From Methyloprofundus sp. (GTDB lineage Bacteria > Pseudomonadota > Gammaproteobacteria > Methylococcales > Methylomonadaceae), in the NCBI GenBank assembly GCA_016592635.1, contig AP023240.1, positions 124,001 through 188,000 of the forward strand: a stretch of 64,000 nt of DNA, in the 5' to 3' direction. Positions 8,387-18,000 of this stretch are shown in pieces. Position numbers and translations under genes: made by a program. How positions within the stretch are numbered: position 1 is the first letter of the stretch; every line of letters begins with the position of its first letter. The notes beneath the pieces are model-generated. The model made no database searches and was not told the DNA's origin. It saw only the letters and a program-made list of their open reading frames with translations.

Positions 8387-10885
8387 ATGCCAAATAATAG
8401 TTTTAAGAAAAGTACTCCATGCGCTAGTATTACAAACCTCCCTGATCTAGGGTTAGAAAAAGATGACTTTATTGCTGACTTTAAGCGATATTATAGTCAC
8501 CGGTTGGGGCGTGACCAAAACTGCCGTTCTCCTCACTATGCTTATGAAGCTTTATCTCTTGCAATAAGTGACCGGTTGGTAGAACGCTGGAAAAATACCT
8601 ATAACACCTATAGAGAAGAAGATTGTAAAAAAGCTTATTATCTATCGATGGAATTTTTGATGGGTCGGACGCTTAGTAATGCAATGCTTAATTTAGGTGT
8701 AACAGGTACTGTTACAGAGGCAATGTATGACTTGGGTTTGGAAATTGAAGAATTGATTGATAGTGAGCCTGATGCTGGGCTTGGTAATGGCGGCTTAGGA
8801 AGGTTGGCTGCTTGTTTTATTGATAGTTGTGCGACTCTGCAGTTACCAGTTACTGGTTATGGCTTGCGTTATGAATATGGAATGTTTAGTCAGTCTATTA
8901 AAAATGGTGAGCAGGTAGAGCGACCAGATCATTGGCTGAAAAATGGTAATGTTTGGGAAATAGAGCGTCCTGAATATACGCACCGTATCAAGTTTGGTGG
9001 TCATGTTGAAGAGGTAACTGATGAGCGTGGCGAAAAGCAGAAAAGATGGGTTAATACGAATGATATTTTAGCTGTACCATATGATACGCCAATTCCTGGC
9101 TACCAAAATGGTACAGTAAACACTTTGCGTTTATGGAAAGCAACTGCAACAGAAGAATTTAACCTTGCTGAGTTTAATGCTGGAGATTATGCGGAATCAG
9201 TTGCTGCAAAAAATACGGCTGAAAATATTAGTATGGTTTTATACCCCAATGATGCTAATGAAAATGGTAAAGCACTACGATTACAGCAGCAATACTTATT
9301 GGCATCTGCAAGTTTACAAGATATTGTAGCGAATTGGGTTGGGCGGCATGGTAATGACTTTACCCATTTTGCTGAGAAAAACTGTTTTCAGTTGAATGAT
9401 ACCCACCCAAGTATTGCTGTCGCTGAGTTAATGCGCATTTTGATGGATGCTCATGGCTTAAGTTGGCAAGAAGCATGGGGCATTACTCGTAAAACGATGG
9501 CTTATACTAACCATACCTTATTACCTGAGGCATTAGAAAAGTGGTCGGTTGGCTTATTTCAACAATTGTTACCGCGTTTAATGGAGATAATTTTTGATAT
9601 TAATGCGCATTTCTTGGCAGAAGTTTCAGCACATTGGCCTGGAGATAGCGAACGTTTAAGTCGTATGTCTTTAATTGAAGAAGGGCATGGGCAACAAGTA
9701 AGAATGGCTTTTCTTGCTATCGTAGGTAGTTATTCGGTAAATGGAGTGGCTGAATTACATTCAAAATTATTGCAAGAAGGTTTATTTAAAGACTTCTATG
9801 AGCTATGGCCAGAGAAATTTAATAATAAAACGAATGGTGTTACACCTCGACGTTGGCTCGCTGCATGTAATCCTGAATTAGCAGAATTTATTACTGCAAA
9901 AATTGGTGATAAATGGGTTACTGATTTATCAGAATTAAAAAAATTAGAAAAATTTATTAATGATAAAAAGTTTTGTAAAAAGTGGTATGAATTACAGCAA
10001 AATGCAAAACAGAAATTAATTGATTACAAAAAAACTGAGCATGATATTGATCTAAACGTCAATGCTTTGTTTGATGTGCAAGTAAAGCGTTTCCATGAGT
10101 ATAAACGTCAGTTGTTAAATGTTTTACATGTTATTCACCTATATGATCGTATTAAACGTGGTGATACTGAAAATTGGACTGCACGTTGCGTATTAATAGG
10201 TGGAAAAGCTGCGCCTGGTTACTATATGGCTAAGCGTATTATTAAGCTTATCAGTAATGTCTCTGAGGTATTAAATAATGATCCTGATGTTGGAGATAAA
10301 TTAAAGCTTGTTTTTATGCCAAACTACCGTGTTTCGGCAATGGAAAAAATTTGTCCTGGAGCTGATTTATCAGAGCAAATTTCAACTGCTGGTAAAGAAG
10401 CATCGGGTACGGGTAATATGAAATTTATGATGAATGGTGCTTTGACTATTGGGACGTTGGATGGTGCCAATATTGAAATTCGTGAAGAAGTCGGTGACGA
10501 TAATTTCTTTTTATTTGGCTTAACGGAAAGTGAAGTTGAAGAGTTACGCCCGCACTATAACCCTGAAGGTATTATTGCTGAAGATGAAGATTTACAGCGA
10601 GTAATCAATCTATTGGAATGCGGGCACTTTAATCAGTTTGAGCCTGGTATTTTTGATGATGTCATTAATTCAATCAAAAGCCCTGATGATTTGTGGATGA
10701 CTATTGCTGATTTCCGTAGCTTTGTTAATGCACAAAAACGTGTAGAGCAGGCTTATCAGGATAAAGATCGCTGGACACAGATGAGTATAATGAATACTGC
10801 AAATAGTGGTAAATTCTCTACAGATCGTACTATCCAAAATTATAGTGATGAAATTTGGAAGTTAGACTCGGTACCTGTTAAGTAA
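8387..10885 (+). CDS. glgP: Glycogen/maltodextrin phosphorylase
   Basis: Pyridoxal-phosphate enzyme that releases glucose-1-phosphate from alpha-1,4-glucan ends. The protein has 832 residues, the usual length. It shows YYLSMEFLMGRTL, DAGLGNGGLGRLAACFIDS, the VKRFHEYKRQLLN segment and the PLP-lysine region GTGNMKFMMNGALTIGTLDG at about residue 675. Methanotrophs of this group store glycogen, so a role in reserve mobilisation is expected. It lies 58 bases downstream of secA but is unlikely to share a function with it. A bidirectional terminator follows. No strong Shine-Dalgarno is visible at the ATG. Confidence 0.95.
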   Translation: MPNNSFKKSTPCASITNLPDLGLEKDDFIADFKRYYSHRLGRDQNCRSPHYAYEALSLAISDRLVERWKNTYNTYREEDCKKAYYLSMEFLMGRTLSNAMLNLGVTGTVTEAMYDLGLEIEELIDSEPDAGLGNGGLGRLAACFIDSCATLQLPVTGYGLRYEYGMFSQSIKNGEQVERPDHWLKNGNVWEIERPEYTHRIKFGGHVEEVTDERGEKQKRWVNTNDILAVPYDTPIPGYQNGTVNTLRLWKATATEEFNLAEFNAGDYAESVAAKNTAENISMVLYPNDANENGKALRLQQQYLLASASLQDIVANWVGRHGNDFTHFAEKNCFQLNDTHPSIAVAELMRILMDAHGLSWQEAWGITRKTMAYTNHTLLPEALEKWSVGLFQQLLPRLMEIIFDINAHFLAEVSAHWPGDSERLSRMSLIEEGHGQQVRMAFLAIVGSYSVNGVAELHSKLLQEGLFKDFYELWPEKFNNKTNGVTPRRWLAACNPELAEFITAKIGDKWVTDLSELKKLEKFINDKKFCKKWYELQQNAKQKLIDYKKTEHDIDLNVNALFDVQVKRFHEYKRQLLNVLHVIHLYDRIKRGDTENWTARCVLIGGKAAPGYYMAKRIIKLISNVSEVLNNDPDVGDKLKLVFMPNYRVSAMEKICPGADLSEQISTAGKEASGTGNMKFMMNGALTIGTLDGANIEIREEVGDDNFFLFGLTESEVEELRPHYNPEGIIAEDEDLQRVINLLECGHFNQFEPGIFDDVINSIKSPDDLWMTIADFRSFVNAQKRVEQAYQDKDRWTQMSIMNTANSGKFSTDRTIQNYSDEIWKLDSVPVK

Positions 10886-10921
10886 GTATTGTTATTGATT
10901 TAACAATTAACACTTTTACAT

Positions 10922-10960
10922 AAAAAAAAGCCCATTGAAGAAATTCAATGGGCTTTTTTT
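10922..10960. terminator. Bidirectional intrinsic terminator, glgP / trmL
   Basis: gcccattgaa (10930-10939) and ttcaatgggc (10944-10953) form a perfect 10-bp stem around GAAA, with an A-run before it and seven T residues after it. It can terminate glgP on the plus strand, and any read-through from trmL on the minus strand. Confidence 0.92.
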
Positions 10961-11060
10961 ATAAGTGCCATAGAGAGATTTAACAAAAATGATGGTGAGG
11001 GTTTGGTTTGCAGGTGTAGCTGTATAAGTGCTAGTTACAGGAATAGACAATACAAGAGGG

Positions 11061-11525
11061 TTACTTTCCGCTAATAAAACCTTGCTGTCGCCATGCCTCA
11101 TAGCTGACAAGAGCAACCGTGTTGGATAGATTCATGCTGCGATTATTGGGCTGCATAGGAATCCTTAGTTGTTGTTCTGCTGGTATAGTCTGCTGTAAAT
11201 CTGCAGGCAAACCTGCTGTTTCAGAACCAAATAGTAAGATTTCCCCTGGTTGATAGGTGACTTGGTCGTAGTGCTGCGTTCCTTTTGTTGTTATTGCCCA
11301 TACTTTATGATCGGGCATGGCTTTTATAAAGTCGTTGTAATTGGCATGTTGGGTAATATTGGCTAAATCTTGGTAATCTAGGCCAGATCGACGCAAACTT
11401 TTTTCTTTAAGGTCAAAGCCTAAAGGTTCAATTAGGTGTAAGTGGCAACCATTGTTGGCAACTAGACGTATGATATTGCCAGTATTTTGGGGTATTCTTG
11501 GTTCGTATAGTGCAATATTAAACAT
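11061..11525 (-). CDS. trmL: tRNA (cytidine34-2'-O)-methyltransferase TrmL
   Basis: SPOUT-family methyltransferase that 2'-O-methylates the wobble base of certain leucine tRNAs. At 154 residues it has the compact length of TrmL (YibK). It carries [14 protein letters not shown] at the N terminus, [10 protein letters not shown] and [26 protein letters not shown] at the C terminus; these form the knotted SAM-binding site. It stands alone on the minus strand, convergent with glgP and downstream of pilT. Confidence 0.95.
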   Translation of the reverse strand: MFNIALYEPRIPQNTGNIIRLVANNGCHLHLIEPLGFDLKEKSLRRSGLDYQDLANITQHANYNDFIKAMPDHKVWAITTKGTQHYDQVTYQPGEILLFGSETAGLPADLQQTIPAEQQLRIPMQPNNRSMNLSNTVALVSYEAWRQQGFISGK

Positions 11526-11577
11526 TATGAATGTAATGTTGGGGTTTGAAAGTAGCTTTATCTGATATTTTAAGAGC

Positions 11578-11623
11578 GAGAACCCAATAGTACCCGATAA
11601 CTTTTGGATATTATTGGGTTCTC
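11578..11623 (-). terminator. Inverted repeat after pilT, probable terminator
   Basis: gagaacccaata (11578-11589) is complementary to tattgggttctc (11612-11623), a perfect 12-bp stem with a 22-base loop, starting 11 bases after the pilT stop. The T-run on the minus strand is weak, so termination efficiency is uncertain. Confidence 0.55.
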
Positions 11624-11634
11624 AGCGCTTAATG

Positions 11635-12672
11635 CTATCGGAACATATCTTTACTGACTGCTTTACCAGCAGCTGCTTTGGTTGTGATTTTTCCAGAGTC
11701 TACCAGTTCTTTTAAGTTTTGATCTAAGGTCTGCATACCATCACGGCGACCAGTTTGAATGGCAGAATACATTTGTGCGACTTTTGCCTCACGAATCAAG
11801 TTACGGATGGCTGAGGTACCGATCATAATTTCATGAGCCGCAATACGTCCACCACCAATTCTTTTGAGTAAGGTTTGTGATATAACTGCCTGCAAAGATT
11901 CAGACAGCATAGAGCGAATCATATCTTTTTCGGCGGCAGGAAATACATCAATAATACGGTCAATCGTTTTTGCAGCAGAGGTGGTATGCAATGTCCCAAA
12001 AACCAAATGTCCAGTTTCTGCAGCGGTTAAAGCGAGTCTGATTGTTTCTAAATCTCGCATTTCCCCGACTAAAATAATATCAGGATCTTCACGTAATGCA
12101 GACCTTAGGGCAGCATTAAAGCTTTGAGTATCTCTATGTACTTCGCGTTGGTTGATAAGAGATTTTTGGCTGGTATGTACAAACTCTATCGGATCTTCTA
12201 CCGTTAGAATATGCTCATAGCGGGTGAGGTTAATATGGTTGACCATTGCAGCTAGCGTAGTTGATTTACCTGAGCCTGTGGGGCCAGTCACTAACACTAA
12301 TCCGCGTGATTTTTCTGTTAATTCAGCAAAAAACTTGGGTGCTTTTAGGTCTTCTAGTGATAGGATCTCATCGGGAATAGTTCGAAATACAGCGGCAGCT
12401 CCGCGCTCCTGATTAAATGCGTTGACCCTAAAGCGAGCTAGCCCTGGCAATGAAAAAGAAAAGTCTGTTTCAAGGAATTCTTCATAATCTTTACGTTGCT
12501 TATCATTCATGATGTCATAAATTAAAGCGTGCACCTCTTTGTGTTCAAAGGGGTCAATATTGACACGTCGGATATCTCCGTCCACTCGAATCATGGGTGG
12601 GAGTCCTGCCGATAAATGTAAATCTGAGGCTTTGTTTTTAACAGAAAAGGCGAGTAATTCAGCAATATCCAC
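11635..12672 (-). CDS. pilT: Type IV pilus retraction ATPase PilT
   Basis: Hexameric ATPase that depolymerises type IV pili and powers twitching. The protein has 345 residues with an N-terminal PAS-like domain (ASDLHLSAGLPP), Walker A GPTGSGKST (about residue 130), the Asp box, Walker B IILVGEMRDLETI, the His box TGHLVFGTLHT, and the AIRNLIREAK motif characteristic of PilT. It is divergent from yggS, the arrangement common in gammaproteobacteria. No pilU follows; trmL does. Confidence 0.96.
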   Translation of the reverse strand: MDIAELLAFSVKNKASDLHLSAGLPPMIRVDGDIRRVNIDPFEHKEVHALIYDIMNDKQRKDYEEFLETDFSFSLPGLARFRVNAFNQERGAAAVFRTIPDEILSLEDLKAPKFFAELTEKSRGLVLVTGPTGSGKSTTLAAMVNHINLTRYEHILTVEDPIEFVHTSQKSLINQREVHRDTQSFNAALRSALREDPDIILVGEMRDLETIRLALTAAETGHLVFGTLHTTSAAKTIDRIIDVFPAAEKDMIRSMLSESLQAVISQTLLKRIGGGRIAAHEIMIGTSAIRNLIREAKVAQMYSAIQTGRRDGMQTLDQNLKELVDSGKITTKAAAGKAVSKDMFR

Positions 12673-12832
12673 AATGACTCCTTGCAGAAAGAATAAAAAA
12701 ATATACAGTAGTTATACTTTGTACGGCCACCATGACTGTGCGAAGTATAGTTATACCATAGCTTATGTTTTTAATTTTTTAAAGGCGTAGGGTTTAATAA
12801 ACAAAAATTAAATTATAGTCTTGCTTAATAAG

Positions 12833-13510
12833 ATGACAAAAATTGCTAAAAAATTACAAAAAATCACCAGTGAAATTCGTAATGCTGAAGCTTATGCACA
12901 GAGAACAAGCCACTCGGTACAACTGTTGGCAGTTAGTAAAACTAAACCTAGTGCTGTTATTATAAAAGCCTATCAAGCAGGGCTGCGTCATTTTGGCGAA
13001 AGCTATTTGCAGGAGGCGCTGATAAAGCAAAGCGAGTTGGCCAATTATCAGATGACTTGGCACTTTATAGGGCCGATACAGTCGAATAAAACCCGACAAA
13101 TAGCGCAGCATTTTTCTTGGGTGCATAGTGTTGATCGCTTAAAAATTGCAATGCGCTTAAGTGAGCAACGCCCTGAGTATTTGCCGCCACTTAATATTTG
13201 TTTGCAAGTCAATATTAGTAATGAGGCGACTAAGTCAGGCTTCCAGTTGGCTGAGTTAGCAGAAATGGTGACAGTCATAAGCCGGTTACCTAATATCAAA
13301 TTACGGGGAGTCATGGCCATACCAGAGCCTAAATTTGATTTTGAGGATCAGAAGCAGCCCTATCATTTGTTATATCAAACGGTGAGGGCTCTCAAGAAAC
13401 CTGAGCTAGATACCTTTTCATTTGGAATGACGGGGGATTTAAAGGCTGCTATTGTTGAAGGGGCTACCATTGTTCGTGTGGGAACTGCTTTATTTGGCGC
13501 TAGAAATTGA
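12833..13510 (+). CDS. yggS: YggS-family PLP homeostasis protein
   Basis: Cytoplasmic PLP-binding protein of the YggS/PROSC family, which controls pyridoxal-phosphate and amino-acid balance without known catalysis. The PLP lysine is in LLAVSKTKP, followed by HFGESYLQEA, WHFIGPIQSNKTR, VNISNEATKSGF and FGMTGDLKAAI, all family hallmarks. I start at ATG 12833 (MTKIAKKLQ) rather than the TTG at 12821, to match the family length (226 residues). It is divergent from pilT with about 160 bases between. The usual partner proC is not next to it here. Confidence 0.93.
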   Translation: MTKIAKKLQKITSEIRNAEAYAQRTSHSVQLLAVSKTKPSAVIIKAYQAGLRHFGESYLQEALIKQSELANYQMTWHFIGPIQSNKTRQIAQHFSWVHSVDRLKIAMRLSEQRPEYLPPLNICLQVNISNEATKSGFQLAELAEMVTVISRLPNIKLRGVMAIPEPKFDFEDQKQPYHLLYQTVRALKKPELDTFSFGMTGDLKAAIVEGATIVRVGTALFGARN

Positions 13511-13533
13511 ATATCTTAAGGAGGCATTAAGTA

Positions 13534-14097
13534 ATGCTTATAAATCGTATTTTTTTAATAAAATTACATATGATTGTTGCGGCCTTTATTTTTCCAGCAG
13601 CACTCATGTTTTTGCTAACAGGTGCACTGTATACTTGGGGTATAAAAGGATATTATGATACTGAAAAGTACTCAGTGTCATTACAGCAACCGATGCAAAA
13701 TGATAAGGCATGGTTAACGCAATTAGCTATTCATGAACTTAATATGCGTGAGCTGTCTTTGCCTTCAGGTAAGGCAAAAATTAAGGCTGTCGGTAATTCT
13801 TTTTATTTTGAGTGGACTGGTGCGCAGTTGGATATTGCTTTGGCGCCCACTGGCAACCCTTTTGTCGCACAATTAAAAATCAAAAGAACAGGTTGGCATA
13901 GGCTCTTTGTGCAATTGCATAAGGCTAAAGGAGGGGATGCTTTTAAAGTGTATGCCGTTATTCTGGCATCTGGTCTACTATTTTTATTTATGACAGGCAT
14001 GATAATGGCTTGGCAGATGACAAAATATCGCCCATTACTTTTAAGCTCGGCAAGCATTGGCATATTATTTTTTATGACTATGTTAATGCTGAGTTAG
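13534..14097 (+). CDS. PepSY-associated membrane protein
   Basis: 187-residue membrane protein related to PepSY-TM proteins. Residues about 12-35 (a hydrophobic helix ending in a Tyr/Trp/Gly-rich turn), 145-162 and 167-185 are membrane segments. The KRTGWHRLFVQLHKAKGGDAFKVYAV stretch has the conserved His-containing segment of the family, and a periplasmic region of about 100 residues sits between the helices. Related proteins are linked to iron or flavin reduction, but the role here is unknown. A good Shine-Dalgarno (aaggagg at 13519-13525) supports the start. It follows yggS by 23 bases and may be cotranscribed. Confidence 0.65.
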   Translation: MLINRIFLIKLHMIVAAFIFPAALMFLLTGALYTWGIKGYYDTEKYSVSLQQPMQNDKAWLTQLAIHELNMRELSLPSGKAKIKAVGNSFYFEWTGAQLDIALAPTGNPFVAQLKIKRTGWHRLFVQLHKAKGGDAFKVYAVILASGLLFLFMTGMIMAWQMTKYRPLLLSSASIGILFFMTMLMLS

Positions 14098-14183
14098 CGG
14101 TAGGCATAATGAATATGCTGCACACAAAAAGTATTCCACCAAATCAGATATAATGACTGCAATTATTGATTTAGGAACTGTTA

Positions 14184-14330
14184 ATGAGTGTATACAAAAC
14201 AAGTAAAAAAGTGAGGTATGTTACCTCTGTGGTGTTCGTATTATTTATGGTCTTTATTGTTGGAGGCTCGCTTATTTCTCAACAACAAGCTAATGCCAAC
14301 TTAACAATCGAAAGTATTGCTCCTCGCTAG
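14184..14330 (+). CDS. Small single-span membrane or exported protein, 48 aa
   Basis: A 48-residue ORF with ATG at 14184 and an AGGA ribosome-binding site seven bases upstream. The translation has a lysine/arginine-rich start (YKTSKKVRY), a hydrophobic stretch (SVVFVLFMVFIVGGSLI), then QQQANANLTIESIAPR. It could be a signal peptide with a very short product or a one-helix membrane protein. It ends 15 bases before polA and may be cotranscribed with it. I recognise no family. Confidence 0.5.
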   Translation: MSVYKTSKKVRYVTSVVFVLFMVFIVGGSLISQQQANANLTIESIAPR

Positions 14331-14345
14331 TAAAAAATTATTCTC

Positions 14346-17075
14346 ATGCAAAAAAAACTGCTGTTAATTGATGGCTCATCATTTTTATTTCGTGCTTTCC
14401 ATGCGGTGCCACCGTTAAGCAATGCCGAAGGTATGCCAACCAATGCGATTTTTGGTGTGGCTAATATGCTGCGTCGTTTAATGAAAGACCATAAAACTGA
14501 TTATTTTACGGTAATATTTGATGCGCCAGGTGGCACTTTCAGGAATGAATTATACAGTGAGTATAAAGCGCATCGCCCTCCCATGCCTGATGATTTGCGT
14601 GTACAAATTGCACCTCTGCATGACTTGATTAGAGCTATGGGTTTGCCGTTAATTATGGAATCTGGTGTTGAAGCAGATGATGTCATTGGTGCTTTGGCAG
14701 AGCTAGCTGTTGCCGAAGGCTTTAATGTTGTTATTGCGACGGGTGATAAGGATATGGCGCAATTGGTTAACGAGCAAGTGACGCTAGAAAATACCATGTC
14801 TAATACACATATGGATGTACAAGGTGTAGTGGATAAGTTTGGTGTGACACCAGCCCAAATTATTGATTATTTAGCATTAATGGGTGATAGCGCTGATAAT
14901 ATCCCTGGCGTACCCAAAGTAGGCCCTAAAACGGCTGCAAAGTGGTTAGCGCAATATCATACATTAGAAAACTTAATGGAGAATGCTGAGGCGATAAAAG
15001 GTAAGGTGGGTGAAAATTTGCGTGCTAATTTGGAGCAATTACTGTTATCAAAGCAGCTCACCACCATTAAATGTGATTTGGGCTTAGCTTATCAGATGGA
15101 TGATTTACGTTGTTGTCCAGTTGATAATGGGGTGTTGCAGGAACAGGTAGGCGCATTGGGGTTTTCGGCATGGCAGAAAATGTTGCAGCAAGCACGCCCT
15201 GCGCCCGTTATGCAAGAGCAAGCTGCGGTGCCGATTGCAGAAGATAGCAGTACGTCGGAGTCCGTTGCAACTCATTATGACATGCTGGTCTCCATGCAGC
15301 AGTTTGATATGTGGCTGGATAGGCTCAAGCAAGCTGATATTTTTGCTTTTGATTTGGAAACCACTAGCCTTGACTATAATGTAGCAGAAATTGTGGGTGT
15401 CTCTTTTGCCATCAAGTTGGGTGAGGCGGCCTATGTACCTTTAGCACATGCATACCCTGAAGTACCTGAGCAATTGTCTCGTACCGAAATTCTGCAAAAA
15501 TTAAAACCGATTTTAGAAGATGCGCAACAAGCTAAGGTGGGCCAAAACCTGAAGTACGATAGCAATGTCTTGGCTAATTATGCCATTGAACTTCGCGGTA
15601 TTACCGACGATACTATGCTTGAGTCTTATGTGTTGGATAGCACGCGTACTAAGCATAATATGGATGACTTGGCGAAAGTGTATCTTAACCGGGAAACTAT
15701 TCATTACGAAGATATTGCTGGCAAAGGCGTAAAGCAAATTGGCTTTGCTGAAGTGTCCGTGGAACAAGCGACTGAGTATGCAGCAGAGGATGCAGAAATT
15801 ACCTTAGCTTTACACCAGACTTTATCAACAAAATTAGCAGAGCATGAAAAGCTGCTGCAGTTATACCAAAATTTGGAAATCCCAGTGATTGGGGTGTTGG
15901 CGCGTATGGAGCGCAATGGCGTATTGCTAGATACTGATATGCTGACACAACAAAGTATGGAATTGGCCAATCATATAATGGCAATAGAGCAGCAAGCACA
16001 CGATTTGGCAGGGCAAAGTTTTAATATTGCCTCACCGAAACAGATTCAAGCGATTTTATTTGATCAATTAAATCTACCTGTCTTAAAGAAAACGCCTAAA
16101 GGACAGCCTTCTACGGCAGAGTCGGTATTACAAGAGTTGGCAGAAGATTACCCTTTGCCTGAATTGATTTTACAGCATCGCAGTATGAGTAAATTAAAGT
16201 CAACTTATACTGATAAACTGCCACTGCAAGTTAGCGACAAAACTGGACGAGTCCATACCTCCTATCATCAGGCAGTTGCCGCTACCGGGCGTTTATCTTC
16301 GTCTAATCCTAATTTACAAAATATTCCGGTACGTAGTAGTGAAGGGCGTAAGATTCGCCAAGCTTTTATTGCGCCAGACGGTTATAAGGTTTTGGCAGCT
16401 GATTATTCGCAAATTGAATTACGTATTATGGCGCATTTGTCAGATGACGCTGGTTTACTAACAGCATTTGCCCAAGGCGAAGATATTCATAAAGCGACTG
16501 CTGCTGAGGTTTTTGCAGTCAGCCCTGAGCAAGTTACCACCGATTTGCGCCGCTCAGCAAAAGCGATTAATTTTGGTTTGATTTATGGAATGTCCGCATT
16601 TGGTTTGGCTAAGCAGTTAGGAATAGGGCGTACTCAAGCGCAGGAATATATTGACCTATACTTTACGCGTTATCCTGGTGTTAAACACTATATGGATGCG
16701 ACCCGAGAATTGGCAAAAGAACAGGGCTACGTGGAGACATTAAGAGGGCGACGCTTATACTTACCTGAAATTCACTCTAAAAATGCCGCACGCAGGCAAT
16801 ATGCGGAACGTACAGCTATTAATGCACCGATGCAAGGCACGGCCGCTGATATTATTAAGCAAGCCATGATTGCAGTGGATGTTTGGTTGATGCAGGAGCA
16901 AGCAGGTGCCAAAATGATTATGCAAGTGCATGATGAATTAGTTTTTGAAGTTGCAGAGACAAAAATTGATGAGTACAGTGCCATGATTCGTAAATTGATG
17001 ACGGAAGCGGTAAGTCTTAAAGTTCCTTTAATCGTTGATATTGGGGTGGGTAATAATTGGGATGAAGCGCATTAA
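14346..17075 (+). CDS. polA: DNA polymerase I
   Basis: Repair polymerase that also processes Okazaki fragments. The 909 residues carry three domains: an N-terminal 5' nuclease (LLIDGSSFLFRAFHA, ATGDKDMAQLV, SADNIPGVPKVGPKTA), a central 3'-5' exonuclease (FDLETTSLD at about 333 with later Asp residues, so proofreading looks intact), and a family A polymerase (DYSQIELRIMAHLS at about 684, AKAINFGLIYGMSAFGL, and HDELVFEV at about 861). No truncation or frameshift is seen. The gene begins 15 bases after the small ORF and is followed by an HDOD gene with 75 bases between. Confidence 0.97.
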   Translation: MQKKLLLIDGSSFLFRAFHAVPPLSNAEGMPTNAIFGVANMLRRLMKDHKTDYFTVIFDAPGGTFRNELYSEYKAHRPPMPDDLRVQIAPLHDLIRAMGLPLIMESGVEADDVIGALAELAVAEGFNVVIATGDKDMAQLVNEQVTLENTMSNTHMDVQGVVDKFGVTPAQIIDYLALMGDSADNIPGVPKVGPKTAAKWLAQYHTLENLMENAEAIKGKVGENLRANLEQLLLSKQLTTIKCDLGLAYQMDDLRCCPVDNGVLQEQVGALGFSAWQKMLQQARPAPVMQEQAAVPIAEDSSTSESVATHYDMLVSMQQFDMWLDRLKQADIFAFDLETTSLDYNVAEIVGVSFAIKLGEAAYVPLAHAYPEVPEQLSRTEILQKLKPILEDAQQAKVGQNLKYDSNVLANYAIELRGITDDTMLESYVLDSTRTKHNMDDLAKVYLNRETIHYEDIAGKGVKQIGFAEVSVEQATEYAAEDAEITLALHQTLSTKLAEHEKLLQLYQNLEIPVIGVLARMERNGVLLDTDMLTQQSMELANHIMAIEQQAHDLAGQSFNIASPKQIQAILFDQLNLPVLKKTPKGQPSTAESVLQELAEDYPLPELILQHRSMSKLKSTYTDKLPLQVSDKTGRVHTSYHQAVAATGRLSSSNPNLQNIPVRSSEGRKIRQAFIAPDGYKVLAADYSQIELRIMAHLSDDAGLLTAFAQGEDIHKATAAEVFAVSPEQVTTDLRRSAKAINFGLIYGMSAFGLAKQLGIGRTQAQEYIDLYFTRYPGVKHYMDATRELAKEQGYVETLRGRRLYLPEIHSKNAARRQYAERTAINAPMQGTAADIIKQAMIAVDVWLMQEQAGAKMIMQVHDELVFEVAETKIDEYSAMIRKLMTEAVSLKVPLIVDIGVGNNWDEAH

Positions 17076-17150
17076 ATTCACATCATTTGCTTTCTCTGTT
17101 ATGATTTTTTAGTGAGCAACATTTCTTAATTTGATAATTGGGATTTGGCT

Positions 17151-17999
17151 ATGACTAAAATAACAGAAGAACAGTTTGTTGTATTTGTAGAGCAGATGCC
17201 TGCTTTCCCCAAAAGCGTGCATAAACTAATGCAACTGACTGCTAATGAAGATGCGGCTACTCGAGATATTGTTGCCCTTATAGAAAGTGATCCGGTAATG
17301 ACCGTGAAGATTCTAAAGGTCATTAACTCTGCATTTTATAGTTTGCCGCAAAAAATTACCTCAATACAGCGAGCGCTAGTGCATATTGGTGTTAATACTA
17401 TAAAAAACCTAGCGTTAAGTATTGCAGCCATTGGGGTGATAAATTCTCAGAATAGAGCTGGTTTTGATATTAATCAGTTTTTAGAGCACTCACTGGCGAC
17501 GGCGGTAATAAGTAAGAAGCTGGCTGAACGTATGCAGGTTCCATTACAAGAGAGTAGTGATTATTTTGTTGCAGGCTTATTACATGATTTTGGTAAAATT
17601 GTTTTCGCGCAATTTATGCCTGATGAGTTTAAGCTGGCATTAGAGCAAAGCAGAGTGCAGCAAGTTGATTTACATATAACGGAATTAAAATACATCGGGA
17701 TTAGTCATGCGCATGCAGGGCGTATGTTGGCAAAGAAATGGGAGTTGCCTGCTAGCTTAGCTAACGCAATAGATTTGCATCATAATAAAGAGGGCGATAA
17801 TTTGTTATGGCATTGTGTTTTTGCAGCCAACCAAATTGCTAAAACATACCAAATTGGTAGTGCGGGCAACCCTATTGTTGCGCCTTATTCACCTAAAACG
17901 CAGGCGTTTTTTGGGATGACAATGGATGAGTTAGTGACTGAGCTGGGTGATATTGCGATGATTAAAGCGGAAGTGCAACAAAAATTGGAGCTGAAATAG
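17151..17999 (+). CDS. HDOD-domain signalling protein
   Basis: 282-residue single-domain HDOD protein; the family is degenerate HD hydrolases used in signal transduction. The pattern MPAFPKSVHKLMQLTAN, IVALIESDPVMTVKILKVINSAFY and a histidine-aspartate pair in GLLHDFGKIVFAQF are seen. Partners in other bacteria include cyclic-di-GMP and chemotaxis pathways; none is identified here. I use ATG 17151, which has ttggga at a suitable distance, rather than TTG 17145. The stop is followed by one base and then the start of the MBL-fold gene, so the two are translationally coupled. Confidence 0.85.
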   Translation: MTKITEEQFVVFVEQMPAFPKSVHKLMQLTANEDAATRDIVALIESDPVMTVKILKVINSAFYSLPQKITSIQRALVHIGVNTIKNLALSIAAIGVINSQNRAGFDINQFLEHSLATAVISKKLAERMQVPLQESSDYFVAGLLHDFGKIVFAQFMPDEFKLALEQSRVQQVDLHITELKYIGISHAHAGRMLAKKWELPASLANAIDLHHNKEGDNLLWHCVFAANQIAKTYQIGSAGNPIVAPYSPKTQAFFGMTMDELVTELGDIAMIKAEVQQKLELK

Positions 18000-18000
18000 G

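Noticed and set aside
10916..11116. 66-residue frame on the minus strand at the trmL end
   Set aside because: It overlaps trmL in another frame and runs through the bidirectional terminator; its translation has no family features.
12690..12770. Imperfect inverted repeat between pilT and yggS (agttatactttgtac with gtgcgaagtataact-like)
   Set aside because: Several mismatches and no clear loop or T-run; it could be chance in AT-rich promoter DNA.
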